Of a stretch of 21,845 bases of DNA, positions 14,308 to 21,347 are shown in pieces (the first letter of the stretch is position 1; every line of letters begins with the position of its first letter). Source of the stretch: a virus. The DNA lies in IMG/VR virus record IMGVR_UViG_3300043411_000745, positions 1-21,845 of that record; one strand, 5' to 3'. The position numbers and the translations under genes were made by a program. The notes beneath the pieces are model-generated. The model saw nothing but the letters and a program-made list of their open reading frames with translations, ran no database searches and had not been told where the DNA came from.

Positions 14308-14597
14308 CCGTTTAGTTGTTTAGTAGTTAAAGGAATAGCGACAGAATCTTCAGAACGAAGGTTGGCTGCTGCGATAGGGTCCTGCTGAATGATGACCTTG
14401 GCAATAATCTGTCGGCGTAAATCATTGGCTTGATCCACGGTCATGGCTGGCTTATTTGCCTCTAATCTTCGTTCAATCTCTAATCCCATCAAATACTCTA
14501 CAAAGTCCATGTTGTACGAGACCGCTTTACTGGTCACCGTGGTAAAAACCCTCGGCGGATCGGTGTCTTTAAGTTGTGGCGCAGAAAAGTCGTTCAT
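14304..14597 (-). CDS. Small protein upstream of nrdA, unknown function
   Basis: A 97-residue protein from the ATG at 14597 (MNDFSAPQLK); an ATG at 14606 is an alternative and neither has a good ribosome site. The N-terminal third is polar and the rest looks helical, with MDFVEYLMGLEIERRLEAN and VDQANDLRRQIIAKVIIQQD. No cysteines, signal peptide or membrane segment are seen, and I recognise no family. Its TGA overlaps the nrdA ATG (ATGA), so the two are translated together. This could mean a role linked to RNR or simply compact gene packing. Confidence 0.75.
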   Translation of the reverse strand: MNDFSAPQLKDTDPPRVFTTVTSKAVSYNMDFVEYLMGLEIERRLEANKPAMTVDQANDLRRQIIAKVIIQQDPIAAANLRSEDSVAIPLTTKQLNG

Positions 14598-14628
14598 ATG
14601 TAACATTGTAACTGGCAGAGCCCCCGAT

Positions 14629-14645
14629 GCCCACATAGAGTGGGC
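14629..14645 (-). terminator. Hairpin after endolysin gene
   Basis: GCCCAC, a 5-nt loop and GTGGGC form a 6-bp GC-rich stem 13 nt beyond the endolysin stop. There is no U-run, so it may be a weak terminator or a 3'-end stabiliser. Confidence 0.4.
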
Positions 14646-14658
14646 TCAGGATTAAGAA

Positions 14659-15246
14659 TTAAGCCAATGGGCCACGTACAAAATCACGAATTTCGTTGAT
14701 TCGACGCAGCCAGCCGTTTAAGAACTTTGCCTGTGTTGGCTTGGAAGCCACAATAGCTTTGTAGAACTTTTCACGGCGATCACACAGTAATCTGCAGACA
14801 TCTAGCTCATTCATTGCGCTTACGGCCTTCGCAGTTCCAGGACCCACGGCGCCATCTACAGGCTTCGCACCAACGACTTCTTGAAGAAATTTTGAAGCTC
14901 GCCCAACGCCATGATTCACGCACCCGTCAAAATGCAGAATGGCAACTCGAGGAGGTAGGCGGTCGCAACCACCAGCAATCCAGTACTTGTCAAAGTAGCA
15001 CTGTTTCGCTTGCTCCCAGGTGAGTGAAGTGATGTCAAGATCTGTGTTTGCGTTTTTGGCTACACCGTATTTGGTTTCACCACCCGCATCATCAGGATCA
15101 TTTACATAACCAACCTTGCGCCGCTGCGCTCGGCTTCCAATGAGACCAAGCTTGGTCTCTTTATCGTTCGGATTAAACCACCCGCCGACCTCATAGATCA
15201 TTGCGTGAGCAACGGCGCGCTCAAACGCCGGTGTGAATTTAGACAT
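14659..15246 (-). CDS. Endolysin, GH108-type muramidase
   Basis: A 195-residue peptidoglycan hydrolase of the GH108 family with a C-terminal peptidoglycan-binding type 3 region. The catalytic Glu is E19 in YEVGGW. The family's second motif, YVNDPDDAGGETKYGV, follows at 47-62. Usually this motif comes directly after the E-G-G; here about 25 extra residues (WFNPNDKETKLGLIGSRAQRRK) intervene. The C-terminal half has FDGCVNHGVGRASKFLQ and VDGAVGPGTAKAV, the usual binding-domain pattern. There is no signal peptide, so export needs a holin. The ATG at 15246 is chosen for its GGGAG site; upstream ATGs at 15261 and 15258 lie in the leader hairpin. It replaces the T4 e-type lysozyme, yet uses the same promoter-hairpin control. 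Confidence 0.9.
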   Translation of the reverse strand: MSKFTPAFERAVAHAMIYEVGGWFNPNDKETKLGLIGSRAQRRKVGYVNDPDDAGGETKYGVAKNANTDLDITSLTWEQAKQCYFDKYWIAGGCDRLPPRVAILHFDGCVNHGVGRASKFLQEVVGAKPVDGAVGPGTAKAVSAMNELDVCRLLCDRREKFYKAIVASKPTQAKFLNGWLRRINEIRDFVRGPLA

Positions 15247-15274
15247 ATAGACTCCCATCATTCAGGGAGCCTAT
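15247..15274 (-). promoter_or_regulatory. RBS-sequestering hairpin of endolysin gene
   Basis: On the minus strand ATAGGCTCCC (15265-15274) pairs with GGGAGTCTAT (15247-15256) through 10 consecutive pairs (one G-U) around an 8-nt loop. The right arm contains the GGGAG ribosome site and reaches the base before the ATG. The left arm contains the end of the late promoter. Late transcripts starting near 15266 lack most of the left arm and should be translated, whereas read-through transcripts should not. Confidence 0.8.
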
Positions 15275-15278
15275 TTAC
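15272..15278 (-). promoter_or_regulatory. T4-type late promoter (GTAAATA) for endolysin
   Basis: GTAAATAGG on the minus strand, 26 nt before the ATG at 15246 in the 41-nt gap after the previous gene. The expected start near 15266 lies within the left arm of the RBS hairpin, the same geometry as T4 gene e. Confidence 0.75.
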
Positions 15279-15287
15279 TGTGCAGAA

Positions 15288-15803
15288 TCAGCCCAGGATG
15301 TCACCTACGGTCTTGCCTGAAATGTATCGCCAGAGATCACTCGGCCCAACAACGACACCACGAGAGGTGACTTTCCCATGGCTTGTGCCGGGGCTAACCG
15401 CGTGAACAATGGCGTTTGCTTTTTCAATTGCGGGATAGATACATGATCCATTGGATTCCCAATTGACAACCTGAATTGGAGCAGTAATCAGCTTACCATC
15501 TTCAGGAGAAAAGATAAAAGCCTCATGAGCAAAAGAAGCACACGCTGTTACTGGAACTGCGTCCACAGTATAAGTTTCTCGATCAACGATAAGAATGTTC
15601 CACGCGCCTGGAACCTTTACCTCAGCACCTTCAATCATGAGAGTGACTGTGGGGCCGAGTGTTTCCTCAAGGTATGAGATTTCGTTGAGCGTGAAATCAA
15701 GTTGCTGACCACTAAATGCCCAGTGGAATCTTGCGCCTTGTGGAAGGGGTTGTGACAAGGAGTCTACAACATAGGGTTTATTCGTTTCGGCGAGGACGAT
15801 CAT
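15288..15803 (-). CDS. Unknown phage protein
   Basis: A 171-residue protein of unknown function. It appears globular and mixed alpha/beta, with no membrane segment or signal peptide. Notable segments are GAWNILIVDRETYTVDAVPV (67-86), where a hydrophobic strand is followed by an Asp, and a C-terminal VVVGPSDLWRYISGKTVGDI. A GAGAG ribosome site lies 7 nt before the ATG at 15803. It lies between uvsW and the endolysin gene and has the same strand, so it may share a transcript with either. I cannot assign it to a family. Confidence 0.8.
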   Translation of the reverse strand: MIVLAETNKPYVVDSLSQPLPQGARFHWAFSGQQLDFTLNEISYLEETLGPTVTLMIEGAEVKVPGAWNILIVDRETYTVDAVPVTACASFAHEAFIFSPEDGKLITAPIQVVNWESNGSCIYPAIEKANAIVHAVSPGTSHGKVTSRGVVVGPSDLWRYISGKTVGDILG

Positions 15804-15877
15804 TCATAGGCTCTCATAGTCAATAATGGAGATTGTAACAATGTAACCTTGAAATGCTTATGGCACCCGGGATGTTA

Positions 15878-15910
15878 ATAGCAGGTGAAATACTCAGTCA
15901 ATCCTGCTAT
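15878..15910. other. Hairpin in uvsW downstream gap
   Basis: ATAGCAGG (15878-15885) and CCTGCTAT (15903-15910) form an 8-bp stem with a 17-nt loop in the 155-nt non-coding gap between uvsW and the 15288-15803 gene. No gene is seen in this gap. Confidence 0.5.
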
Positions 15911-15928
15911 GTTCCTTCAAAACAAGTT

Positions 15929-15944
15929 ATAGGCGCGGGCCTAT
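15929..15944 (-). terminator. Possible terminator after uvsW
   Basis: ATAGGC and GCCTAT form a 6-bp stem with a 4-nt loop, 14 nt beyond the uvsW stop. On the minus strand it is followed by AACTTGTTTTG, a poor U-tract, so termination is likely only partial. Confidence 0.4.
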
Positions 15945-15958
15945 CAAGGGGTACACAA

Positions 15959-17368
15959 TCAAAGTTTTGCCTTAACCGTTTTCATCACGGTGTAAGAAGC
16001 CTCTTTGTAGAATTTGGTTCGTTCTCTGGCATGTTTCTTGCCCCACTTCAACCCACTATACACATCTGTGACGTGGACAAACTCTTTGTCACGCCCTTTA
16101 CGAAGCCCTCGCCCAATCGACTGAATGGCGCGAACAAATGATTTGCCAGCGTCGATTAGGCAAAGATGAAAAATTCTATCGATGCTAATACCGGTCGATG
16201 CAATACCGGCAGTTGCCAGTACGATCAGGTCGTCGCGCTTTTCGAATGTTGAGTACCACTCCGCGCGAACTTCAGTTTCATCAGCACCGCAGAGGAAAAC
16301 AGAGTCATTGATCAACTTCTGAAGCTGCTGACCTTGCTTGATGCTATTCACTAGAACCAATGTGTTACCGTGCTCAGCTGCCTTTGAGATGATGAGGTCG
16401 GCCAAGAATTCAAGGCGGTCCTTGCTCTTGCTGGTGTATGCCTTTTCTGACGAGTAATCTGGAAAGTCCTCTTCAACTGTCTCTTGGACTTCAATCGGCT
16501 GAATCTCGAGGTTCGCAAGGTAGCCCATGTTAATCAGGTCGGCCGCGTTAATCTCATAGAGGATGTCGCCAATAGATCCACGTAGGGTGTATTGATCTGT
16601 TAGTGGCTTAGGCCAAGTGCCTGTGAACCCGTAGCGATAGGCAATGTTCTTGCCGTGATTTGTCAGCAGATCACCAATAGTAGCTGCCTTTGCGCCGTGT
16701 GCTTCATCAACAATTGCCACTTGGAAATCTTCCATGACACTTGGATTATTTTGGAGCGCCTGCCATGTAGCAATCACGTGCGGCTGATACAAATCTTTCT
16801 TTGCACCAGAATACAGGCCGTGTTGAATACCGCACAGCTTAAAGGTCTGCGAGGTTTGCTCAACAAGGTCTGATGATGGAACGATTGTAATTGAGCGGTA
16901 GCCCTCATTACCAAAAACATCGCACATGCCAGCAACCATGATGGTTTTGCCGGCACCAGTTGCGGCAATCACAAACCCTGACCCAGCATCTAATGCGGCA
17001 TTTACTGCCTCAATTTGATAAGGTCTGATGGATATTGGAACTTGTGATCTCCCATCAAACCATTTTTCATGAAGCCGTCCTTCAACAAGGTTTACAGGAC
17101 GGCGCTCATCATGGAGTTCTACGTCATAGCCCCACTTTTCAAGGAATGGTAGGATGTCTGACAAGAACCGCAAGAAGACCTTACCTGTCTTCTCATAGAA
17201 GCGAATCTTGCCATCCCAACGACCGAGTCGGCGAGCAGGCATATACCAGGATCCTTCTACTTCCACCCCAAATCTATTCCATAAGAATTGATGGTCACTT
17301 GGCTCAACACCAGAGACTGTCATGTATACTTCATCACGTACCCAAATATGGGCAACTTTTTTTGTCAT
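15959..17368 (-). CDS. uvsW: UvsW-type DNA/RNA helicase
   Basis: A 469-residue superfamily 2 helicase. In T4, UvsW unwinds R-loops and branched DNA, moving replication from origins to recombination. An N-terminal substrate-binding region (about 1-105) precedes the RecA-like core. Motif I AATGAGKT is at 135-142, DEAH at 221-224 and FTGT at 248-251. A second RecA domain has motif V near LATAGIASTGISI (384-396) and motif VI QSIGRGLRKG at 416-425. Size and order match T4 UvsW. The ATG at 17368 lacks a good ribosome site, perhaps because the GIY-YIG gene was inserted directly upstream. Transcription probably comes from the uvsY side, antisense through that gene. Confidence 0.95.
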   Translation of the reverse strand: MTKKVAHIWVRDEVYMTVSGVEPSDHQFLWNRFGVEVEGSWYMPARRLGRWDGKIRFYEKTGKVFLRFLSDILPFLEKWGYDVELHDERRPVNLVEGRLHEKWFDGRSQVPISIRPYQIEAVNAALDAGSGFVIAATGAGKTIMVAGMCDVFGNEGYRSITIVPSSDLVEQTSQTFKLCGIQHGLYSGAKKDLYQPHVIATWQALQNNPSVMEDFQVAIVDEAHGAKAATIGDLLTNHGKNIAYRYGFTGTWPKPLTDQYTLRGSIGDILYEINAADLINMGYLANLEIQPIEVQETVEEDFPDYSSEKAYTSKSKDRLEFLADLIISKAAEHGNTLVLVNSIKQGQQLQKLINDSVFLCGADETEVRAEWYSTFEKRDDLIVLATAGIASTGISIDRIFHLCLIDAGKSFVRAIQSIGRGLRKGRDKEFVHVTDVYSGLKWGKKHARERTKFYKEASYTVMKTVKAKL

Positions 17369-17372
17369 TTAT

Positions 17373-17379
17373 CTAAATA
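17373..17379 (+). promoter_or_regulatory. T4-type late promoter (CTAAATA), plus strand
   Basis: The only plus-strand TAAATA in the window, in the 38-nt divergent gap between uvsW and the GIY-YIG gene. It is 28 nt before the ATG at 17407. A weak 6-bp pairing of TTTATC (17368-17373) with GATAGA (17391-17396) touches the GAAGG ribosome site, resembling but weaker than the hairpins at the endolysin and HNH genes. Confidence 0.65.
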
Positions 17380-17406
17380 CAGAAAGGTTGGATAGAAGGC
17401 CCGGCA

Positions 17407-18120
17407 ATGAAAGAAGCTTGTTTCTATGTGTATGCATATTGTAACGTTACAAAGCCATTGTTACAAGATCAGCTCAGGTTTGAGCCGTTTTATGTTGGTA
17501 AAGGGTGCAACAACAGAATCAATGACCATTTACGGGATGCAATTGCTGGAAAGCGCGGTAAGAAGCTTTCCCATATCAGAAATCTAATTCATAAGAATGC
17601 TCACCCAGAAATTGTGATGATATCTAATGGGCTTACAGAGAGCGAGGCGTTTGCGCTAGAAATTTCTCTCATTGCGAAATATGGGAGGTTAGATTTAGGA
17701 ACTGGCTGTTTGTTTAACAATACACCTGGTGGTGATGGTGCAAAACATACTGCAGAAACCAATAGGCGTATTGCTGAGAAATTATCTGGTAGAAAACTTC
17801 CACTTGAAGTTCGTTCGCGTATTTCCAAAGCTTTAACTGGGAAGTCTAGGGATAGTGCCGCTAAAGAGAAAATTTCCAAAACACTTTCGGGTGTAAAACA
17901 TAGTGACCAACGATGCCAAAACATCAGTAAAGGAACTAAAAACGCTGCGATGAAATGGCAAAAGAGGTGGCTTATTACTACACCTGAAACCTCCTTCTGT
18001 ATCTTGTCATTAGACTATCTCAATGAGACTGGTATTGAAAGTTTGTATGGATCATTTAGGTCCAAAAAACCCATCTCACGAGGCCGTCTCAAGGGATGGT
18101 CTCTTACCGAAATTAAATGA
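17407..18120 (+). CDS. GIY-YIG homing endonuclease
   Basis: A 237-residue free-standing endonuclease and the only plus-strand gene. The GIY-YIG domain is of the FYVY...FYVGKG type: FYVY at 6-9, FYVGKGCNNR at 28-37 with the conserved Arg37, H41, the metal-binding Glu at about 85 (ALEISLI) and FNNTPGGDG at 103-111. Three NUMOD3-like basic repeats follow, such as HTAETNRRIAEKLSGRK, RSRISKALTGK and KEKISKTLSGVKHS, which would bind the target DNA. A GAAGG ribosome site is 7 nt before the ATG. It overlaps uvsY tail to tail by 8 nt and fills the uvsY-uvsW junction. It looks more A+T-rich than its neighbours, consistent with recent acquisition. The target is unknown; a site in uvsW or uvsY of a related phage is likely. 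Confidence 0.92.
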   Translation: MKEACFYVYAYCNVTKPLLQDQLRFEPFYVGKGCNNRINDHLRDAIAGKRGKKLSHIRNLIHKNAHPEIVMISNGLTESEAFALEISLIAKYGRLDLGTGCLFNNTPGGDGAKHTAETNRRIAEKLSGRKLPLEVRSRISKALTGKSRDSAAKEKISKTLSGVKHSDQRCQNISKGTKNAAMKWQKRWLITTPETSFCILSLDYLNETGIESLYGSFRSKKPISRGRLKGWSLTEIK

Positions 18121-18598
18121 TCGCATCATGCATTTCAGCAACACGCAGTTTCACCATATTGGAGCACATCCACCCCATTTGTTTAATTGCCTCAACAATT
18201 TCATCGAAGTGCTGTTGTTTAAGATTGGCTTCGACAATAAGTTGATTCAATTCAACAACATCCTTCTCACCCTGAATGTACAGTGATTGCTCCTTGACGC
18301 CAAGGGCACGCGGGGAGTTGTTGTAATTTTTAACGTGACGAGATTCCTTGCGGGCCTTCTCAATCTCCAGCCACTTCACAACAGCTCGTGCTTCTTGAGC
18401 ACGTTTTGCATAGAAGAATTGGTGATGTGGAATATCGCGAGCGAGCTTTTCCAGACGCTCGCCTTCAATATCAAAGACTGGTTCAGCGGCGTCAATTTCC
18501 TCTTGCCACTGAGCGAAGAATGTTGGAAGTTCATTCTTCAGGTCTTCGTTAGTTTCGCCTAGCGCGAACAGATTGATCGAGGGGGCTTTTGATTTCAT
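18113..18598 (-). CDS. uvsY: UvsY-like recombination mediator
   Basis: A 161-residue, mostly helical, charged protein. In T4, UvsY loads UvsX on gp32-coated DNA. The match is in overall pattern: a Lys/Arg-rich middle (YAKRAQEARAVVKW, then EIEKARKESRHVKN), a segment ending SLYIQGEKDVVELNQ, and a C-terminal helix with VEAIKQMGWMCSNMVKLRVAE. Position next to uvsW and in the uvsX-gp32 cluster supports it. It is somewhat longer than T4 UvsY (137 residues), the extra part being N-terminal. The ATG at 18598 is preferred to a TTG at 18643 inside the upstream hairpin, but has no purine-rich ribosome site. Similarity to T4 is low, so the call rests largely on context. Confidence 0.7.
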   Translation of the reverse strand: MKSKAPSINLFALGETNEDLKNELPTFFAQWQEEIDAAEPVFDIEGERLEKLARDIPHHQFFYAKRAQEARAVVKWLEIEKARKESRHVKNYNNSPRALGVKEQSLYIQGEKDVVELNQLIVEANLKQQHFDEIVEAIKQMGWMCSNMVKLRVAEMHDAII

Positions 18599-18610
18599 AG
18601 AGTCGAAGAA

Positions 18611-18641
18611 GGGCGCCGTACCTTTTATTGTAACGGCGCCC
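18611..18641 (-). terminator. GC-rich hairpin upstream of uvsY
   Basis: GGGCGCCGT (18611-18619) pairs with ACGGCGCCC (18633-18641), a 9-bp GC-rich stem with a 13-nt loop. On the minus strand TTCTTC follows. It lies between the 18668-18952 gene and uvsY and could reduce read-through into uvsY. Confidence 0.55.
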
Positions 18642-18667
18642 AAGGTTTATGCCCTTTGGAAGTGGGA

Positions 18668-18952
18668 TCAGACAGGTTCGTATGTTGCCGCGAAAATGTC
18701 AGGCTTGCAAGGATAATGCTCACCTTGCACACCAGTAATGATCCAATCACCTGGTGTGACCAGGTGATTTGGGCTCTCCAAAGTACCAATCACGCCATAA
18801 GCAGATCGTTCTACTTCAAGCTTAAGTACTACACCGCCCATACCGGTCAAATACATATCGTCAGTTCCAGCCATCGGCCGAACCGCTGGATGATCGCCAT
18901 GCTTAAGCCACTGGGTGGCCTCGATAACGACCGGTTTCTTACGAAACTTCAT
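18668..18952 (-). CDS. Conserved small phage protein, unknown function
   Basis: A 94-residue protein of a family common in phages, with the usual start MKFRKKPVVIEATQW and C-terminal signature TPGDWIITGVQGEHYPCKPDIFAATYEPV-like (key residues PGDWI, G-V-x-G-E, YPCKPDIF, YEPV). It is predicted to be a small beta-rich domain. The role is unknown. The start ATG overlaps the stop of the preceding gene by 4 nt (ATGA), so the two are translationally coupled. Confidence 0.9.
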   Translation of the reverse strand: MKFRKKPVVIEATQWLKHGDHPAVRPMAGTDDMYLTGMGGVVLKLEVERSAYGVIGTLESPNHLVTPGDWIITGVQGEHYPCKPDIFAATYEPV

Positions 18953-19137
18953 TCAGCGTCCTCAGCAGCCTTCTTCACAAGGCTGAATTCTTGAACAGCG
19001 TCCTTGGCAAGACGCATAGCCTTACCGACTGAGGTAGCTACCTCAGTCACAACCACAACACCGTTATCTGTTTGGGTTGGGTACTCTACGATAAATCCGC
19101 CAAGAACTGGCTGGATAGAAATGGAAACTTGAATCAT
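18949..19137 (-). CDS. Small protein, unknown function
   Basis: A 62-residue protein with a beta-rich first half (MIQVSISIQPVLGGFIVEYP) and a helical second half ending KKAAEDAE. A good AAGGAA ribosome site precedes the ATG at 19137. It directly follows the uvsX terminator and overlaps the next start by 4 nt. No family is recognised. Confidence 0.8.
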   Translation of the reverse strand: MIQVSISIQPVLGGFIVEYPTQTDNGVVVVTEVATSVGKAMRLAKDAVQEFSLVKKAAEDAE

Positions 19138-19151
19138 GACTATTCCTTTTC

Positions 19152-19173
19152 AAAAAAGGGGGATTGCTCCCCC
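19152..19173 (-). terminator. Intrinsic terminator after uvsX
   Basis: On the minus strand GGGGGA, a 4-nt loop and TCCCCC are followed by six Ts. It is a classical Rho-independent terminator 5 nt beyond the uvsX stop, and it ends just before the ribosome site of the 18949-19137 gene. Confidence 0.9.
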
Positions 19174-19178
19174 GTTAA

Positions 19179-20309
19179 TCACTTCTTTGCGCGTGGAGAA
19201 TGAACAACGCTATCTACGTCAGGTTCATCATCCTCAAGCACTGCCAACATCTCCTCTTCAGAAGGTTCAACTTCCTTACGAGCTAGCATTGGCTGGCAGT
19301 CAGGATGCTCCAGAAGACGCAAGGCAATCTCGTTTGTGAGCTCCTTTTCCCTGAACACCACGCGATCCTTGATCACGCCATCTTCATCGGTAATCGTGCA
19401 CACGTACGACAGCTTTTCACCAGGCTGAGTGCCCTTGGCAATCACACCCATTTCTTCAAGAAGCTCTACCAAGCCAGAGAATTGTGACATTCCCTTGTTG
19501 TACGGCACTTCAAGTTCAACCTTCGTGCCGAGCTTCGCGAAGCGAGACTTGTAGGTCTCAAAACGCATACGAACACCGGTGACTGCGCCTTCTTCTTTCA
19601 ACTTCAACTTAGTAACAATCCCAATGATTGACACTGAGAACTTTGTTGAGTTAGTGATAGCCCAAGCACCATCGCCCATCATGATATCTTGTGGGTACAC
19701 ATGGTCAGTCAGCACCATTGAGATAGGCAGACGACCAATGTTACCGACCGCAAGACGTAGCATGGCTTTACGGCGCTTTGCAAGCTGACCTTGGTCACCC
19801 TTAATCACACCCTTGTCGTAGTTCTCCATTTCAGTTGAAGACGACAGCATTGCGAGGGAGTCCAAGACGATAAGCGTCTTTTGCGCTTGGTCGTTGTCTT
19901 TGCCGTATTCCTTTTTATACCCGCTGAAGAATTCAGAGAGGATAGCATTGACGTCTTCGATAGTGGCAACGGAGATGTATGTCAGCGCTTCTTCGGAAAC
20001 ATTGACCCCGATCTTTGCCAAGTAATCAACGTCGATCGCATGCTCAGAGTCGATGTAAAGGATGTGATACCCTTCCAACTGAGCTTGACGACAAAGGTTT
20101 GCCGAGATGAAAGACTTACCAGAGCCAGATGGACCCGCGAACAGGGTCAACTTGCCGAGGGGAATACCTTTCTTGAAGTCGCCAGACAGCGCGCGGTTGA
20201 GAGCATAATTGCCCGTGCTCAACCATGCTTCAGTGGCCTTGATACCGACACCGACAGTATCGAGCTTTGCCACTTCTTTCTTGAATTTGTCAAGAAACTT
20301 GAGAGCCAT
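19179..20309 (-). CDS. uvsX: UvsX RecA-like recombinase
   Basis: A 376-residue strand-exchange ATPase. It forms filaments on ssDNA for recombination-dependent replication with gp32 and UvsY. Walker A GPSGSGKS is at 59-66, YIDSEHAID at 85-93 holds the catalytic Glu, and Walker B LIVLDS is at 146-151. Loop region KGDQGQLAKRRKAMLRL and DHVYPQ follow, as in the T4 UvsX family. The C-terminal tail is acidic (EVEPSEEEMLAVLEDDEPD), then slightly basic. AGGAG lies 6 nt before the ATG at 20309. It is next to the ssDNA-binding protein gene and separated from it by a hairpin. Confidence 0.97.
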   Translation of the reverse strand: MALKFLDKFKKEVAKLDTVGVGIKATEAWLSTGNYALNRALSGDFKKGIPLGKLTLFAGPSGSGKSFISANLCRQAQLEGYHILYIDSEHAIDVDYLAKIGVNVSEEALTYISVATIEDVNAILSEFFSGYKKEYGKDNDQAQKTLIVLDSLAMLSSSTEMENYDKGVIKGDQGQLAKRRKAMLRLAVGNIGRLPISMVLTDHVYPQDIMMGDGAWAITNSTKFSVSIIGIVTKLKLKEEGAVTGVRMRFETYKSRFAKLGTKVELEVPYNKGMSQFSGLVELLEEMGVIAKGTQPGEKLSYVCTITDEDGVIKDRVVFREKELTNEIALRLLEHPDCQPMLARKEVEPSEEEMLAVLEDDEPDVDSVVHSPRAKK

Positions 20310-20330
20310 ATTTTCTCCTAACGATGGAAA

Positions 20331-20358
20331 ATAGAAGGGTGAGACCTCACCCTTCTAT
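20331..20358 (-). terminator. Hairpin terminator between gp32 and uvsX
   Basis: ATAGAAGGGTGAG and its reverse complement form 13-bp arms around 2 nt, followed on the minus strand by TTTCC. It starts about 10 nt beyond the SSB stop. It probably reduces read-through from the strongly expressed SSB gene into uvsX. Confidence 0.75.
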
Positions 20359-20368
20359 CAAACGCTGA

Positions 20369-21283
20369 TTAGGCGTTACCGGCTTGAGCGGCCTTTGCAG
20401 CGGCAGCACGTTGACGCAGTTGTTCAACCACGCTCAGCTTACCACCAGCAGCTGCTGGTGCAGCTTCTTGAGCTGCAGGAGCCGAAGCTTCATTGTCATC
20501 GCCGTCATCATCAGGCAGAGCTGCCTTCAGTGGAGCCTTTGCTGCAGGTGCAGGAGCCGCGGCAGCAGGAGCTTCATAGCTACCACCAGTCGAAGCGGCG
20601 ACCAGCATAGCTTCAATGGCCGTGCGATCGATCTTGGCTGTGCGGTACTCGTTCAGATCATACAGATTCATTTGCTCAATAACATCGTCGCTCACATCAG
20701 TTTGCTTAGGAGCAAAGTTCGACGTGGTGTACGAGTTCTGGCCAGAACCGGTCTTGGTCTTACGGAAACGGAAGTTGTAGCCACCTTTCAGTTCGTAAGG
20801 CGCAACTTCCAGGTCACCAGACTGGAATGCAGCTTGGATTTGCTTGAAGACTTGGGGTCCAAACTCGATCAGCTTGACGAGCTGTGAGGCGTCATGTTCG
20901 ATCGGGGTTTCGAGAACCAGAACTTGGCCGATGTAGCTCTTCTTACGGTAGAACTGCTTGCCGAGTTCTTCATTGTACTCGTTGCTGTTCTTGTCATAGA
21001 AACGAGCAGAGAGTTCGCAGATTGGGCAGGCTTCGCCGTACATCTTCAGACAGGCGACAGTTTCGCGCTTGCCGTTGATTGTCAGGGAGTGAGTAAGGTT
21101 TTCAACGAGGAAGCCGAATGGGTTCTCGTCATTTGCGTCTGGAAGGAAGCGAACAGTCGAGACGGTGTCAGTGTCGGCTTTCCAGAAAGGGAAGAACAGC
21201 TTCCAAGTCGCATTGCCAGAAGATTCGGACGTCTTGGAGGTGAATGCTGCGGCCAGATCGGCCAATGAACGCTTGGTGGTCAT
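20369..21283 (-). CDS. 32: gp32-like single-stranded DNA-binding protein
   Basis: A 304-residue T4 gp32-type SSB, which coats ssDNA at the fork and during recombination. The N terminus MTTKRSLADL resembles the basic LAST motif for cooperativity. Zinc ligands match T4: H65, C78, C86 and C89 in ACLKMYGEACPICE. The core contains FFPFWK and many aromatics. The C-terminal third is Ala/Pro-rich with an acidic patch DDDGDDNE near 258-265. Unusually, the protein then continues for about 40 residues with a basic, Ala/Gln-rich helix (VVEQLRQRAAAAKAAQ), whereas T4 gp32 ends acidic. AGGAG stands 6 nt before the ATG, and a late promoter is 67 nt upstream. Confidence 0.95.
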   Translation of the reverse strand: MTTKRSLADLAAAFTSKTSESSGNATWKLFFPFWKADTDTVSTVRFLPDANDENPFGFLVENLTHSLTINGKRETVACLKMYGEACPICELSARFYDKNSNEYNEELGKQFYRKKSYIGQVLVLETPIEHDASQLVKLIEFGPQVFKQIQAAFQSGDLEVAPYELKGGYNFRFRKTKTGSGQNSYTTSNFAPKQTDVSDDVIEQMNLYDLNEYRTAKIDRTAIEAMLVAASTGGSYEAPAAAAPAPAAKAPLKAALPDDDGDDNEASAPAAQEAAPAAAGGKLSVVEQLRQRAAAAKAAQAGNA

Positions 21284-21347
21284 AAAAACTCCTAAAGATG
21301 AAAACTATCAAAACAGATAAAGGTCTACGCTTTCCAACGTGACAAAC

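Noticed and set aside
18599-18643. N-terminal extension of the UvsY-like protein from a TTG at 18643
   Set aside because: The region is taken up by a GC-rich hairpin, and the UvsY-like sequence starts well after the ATG at 18598.
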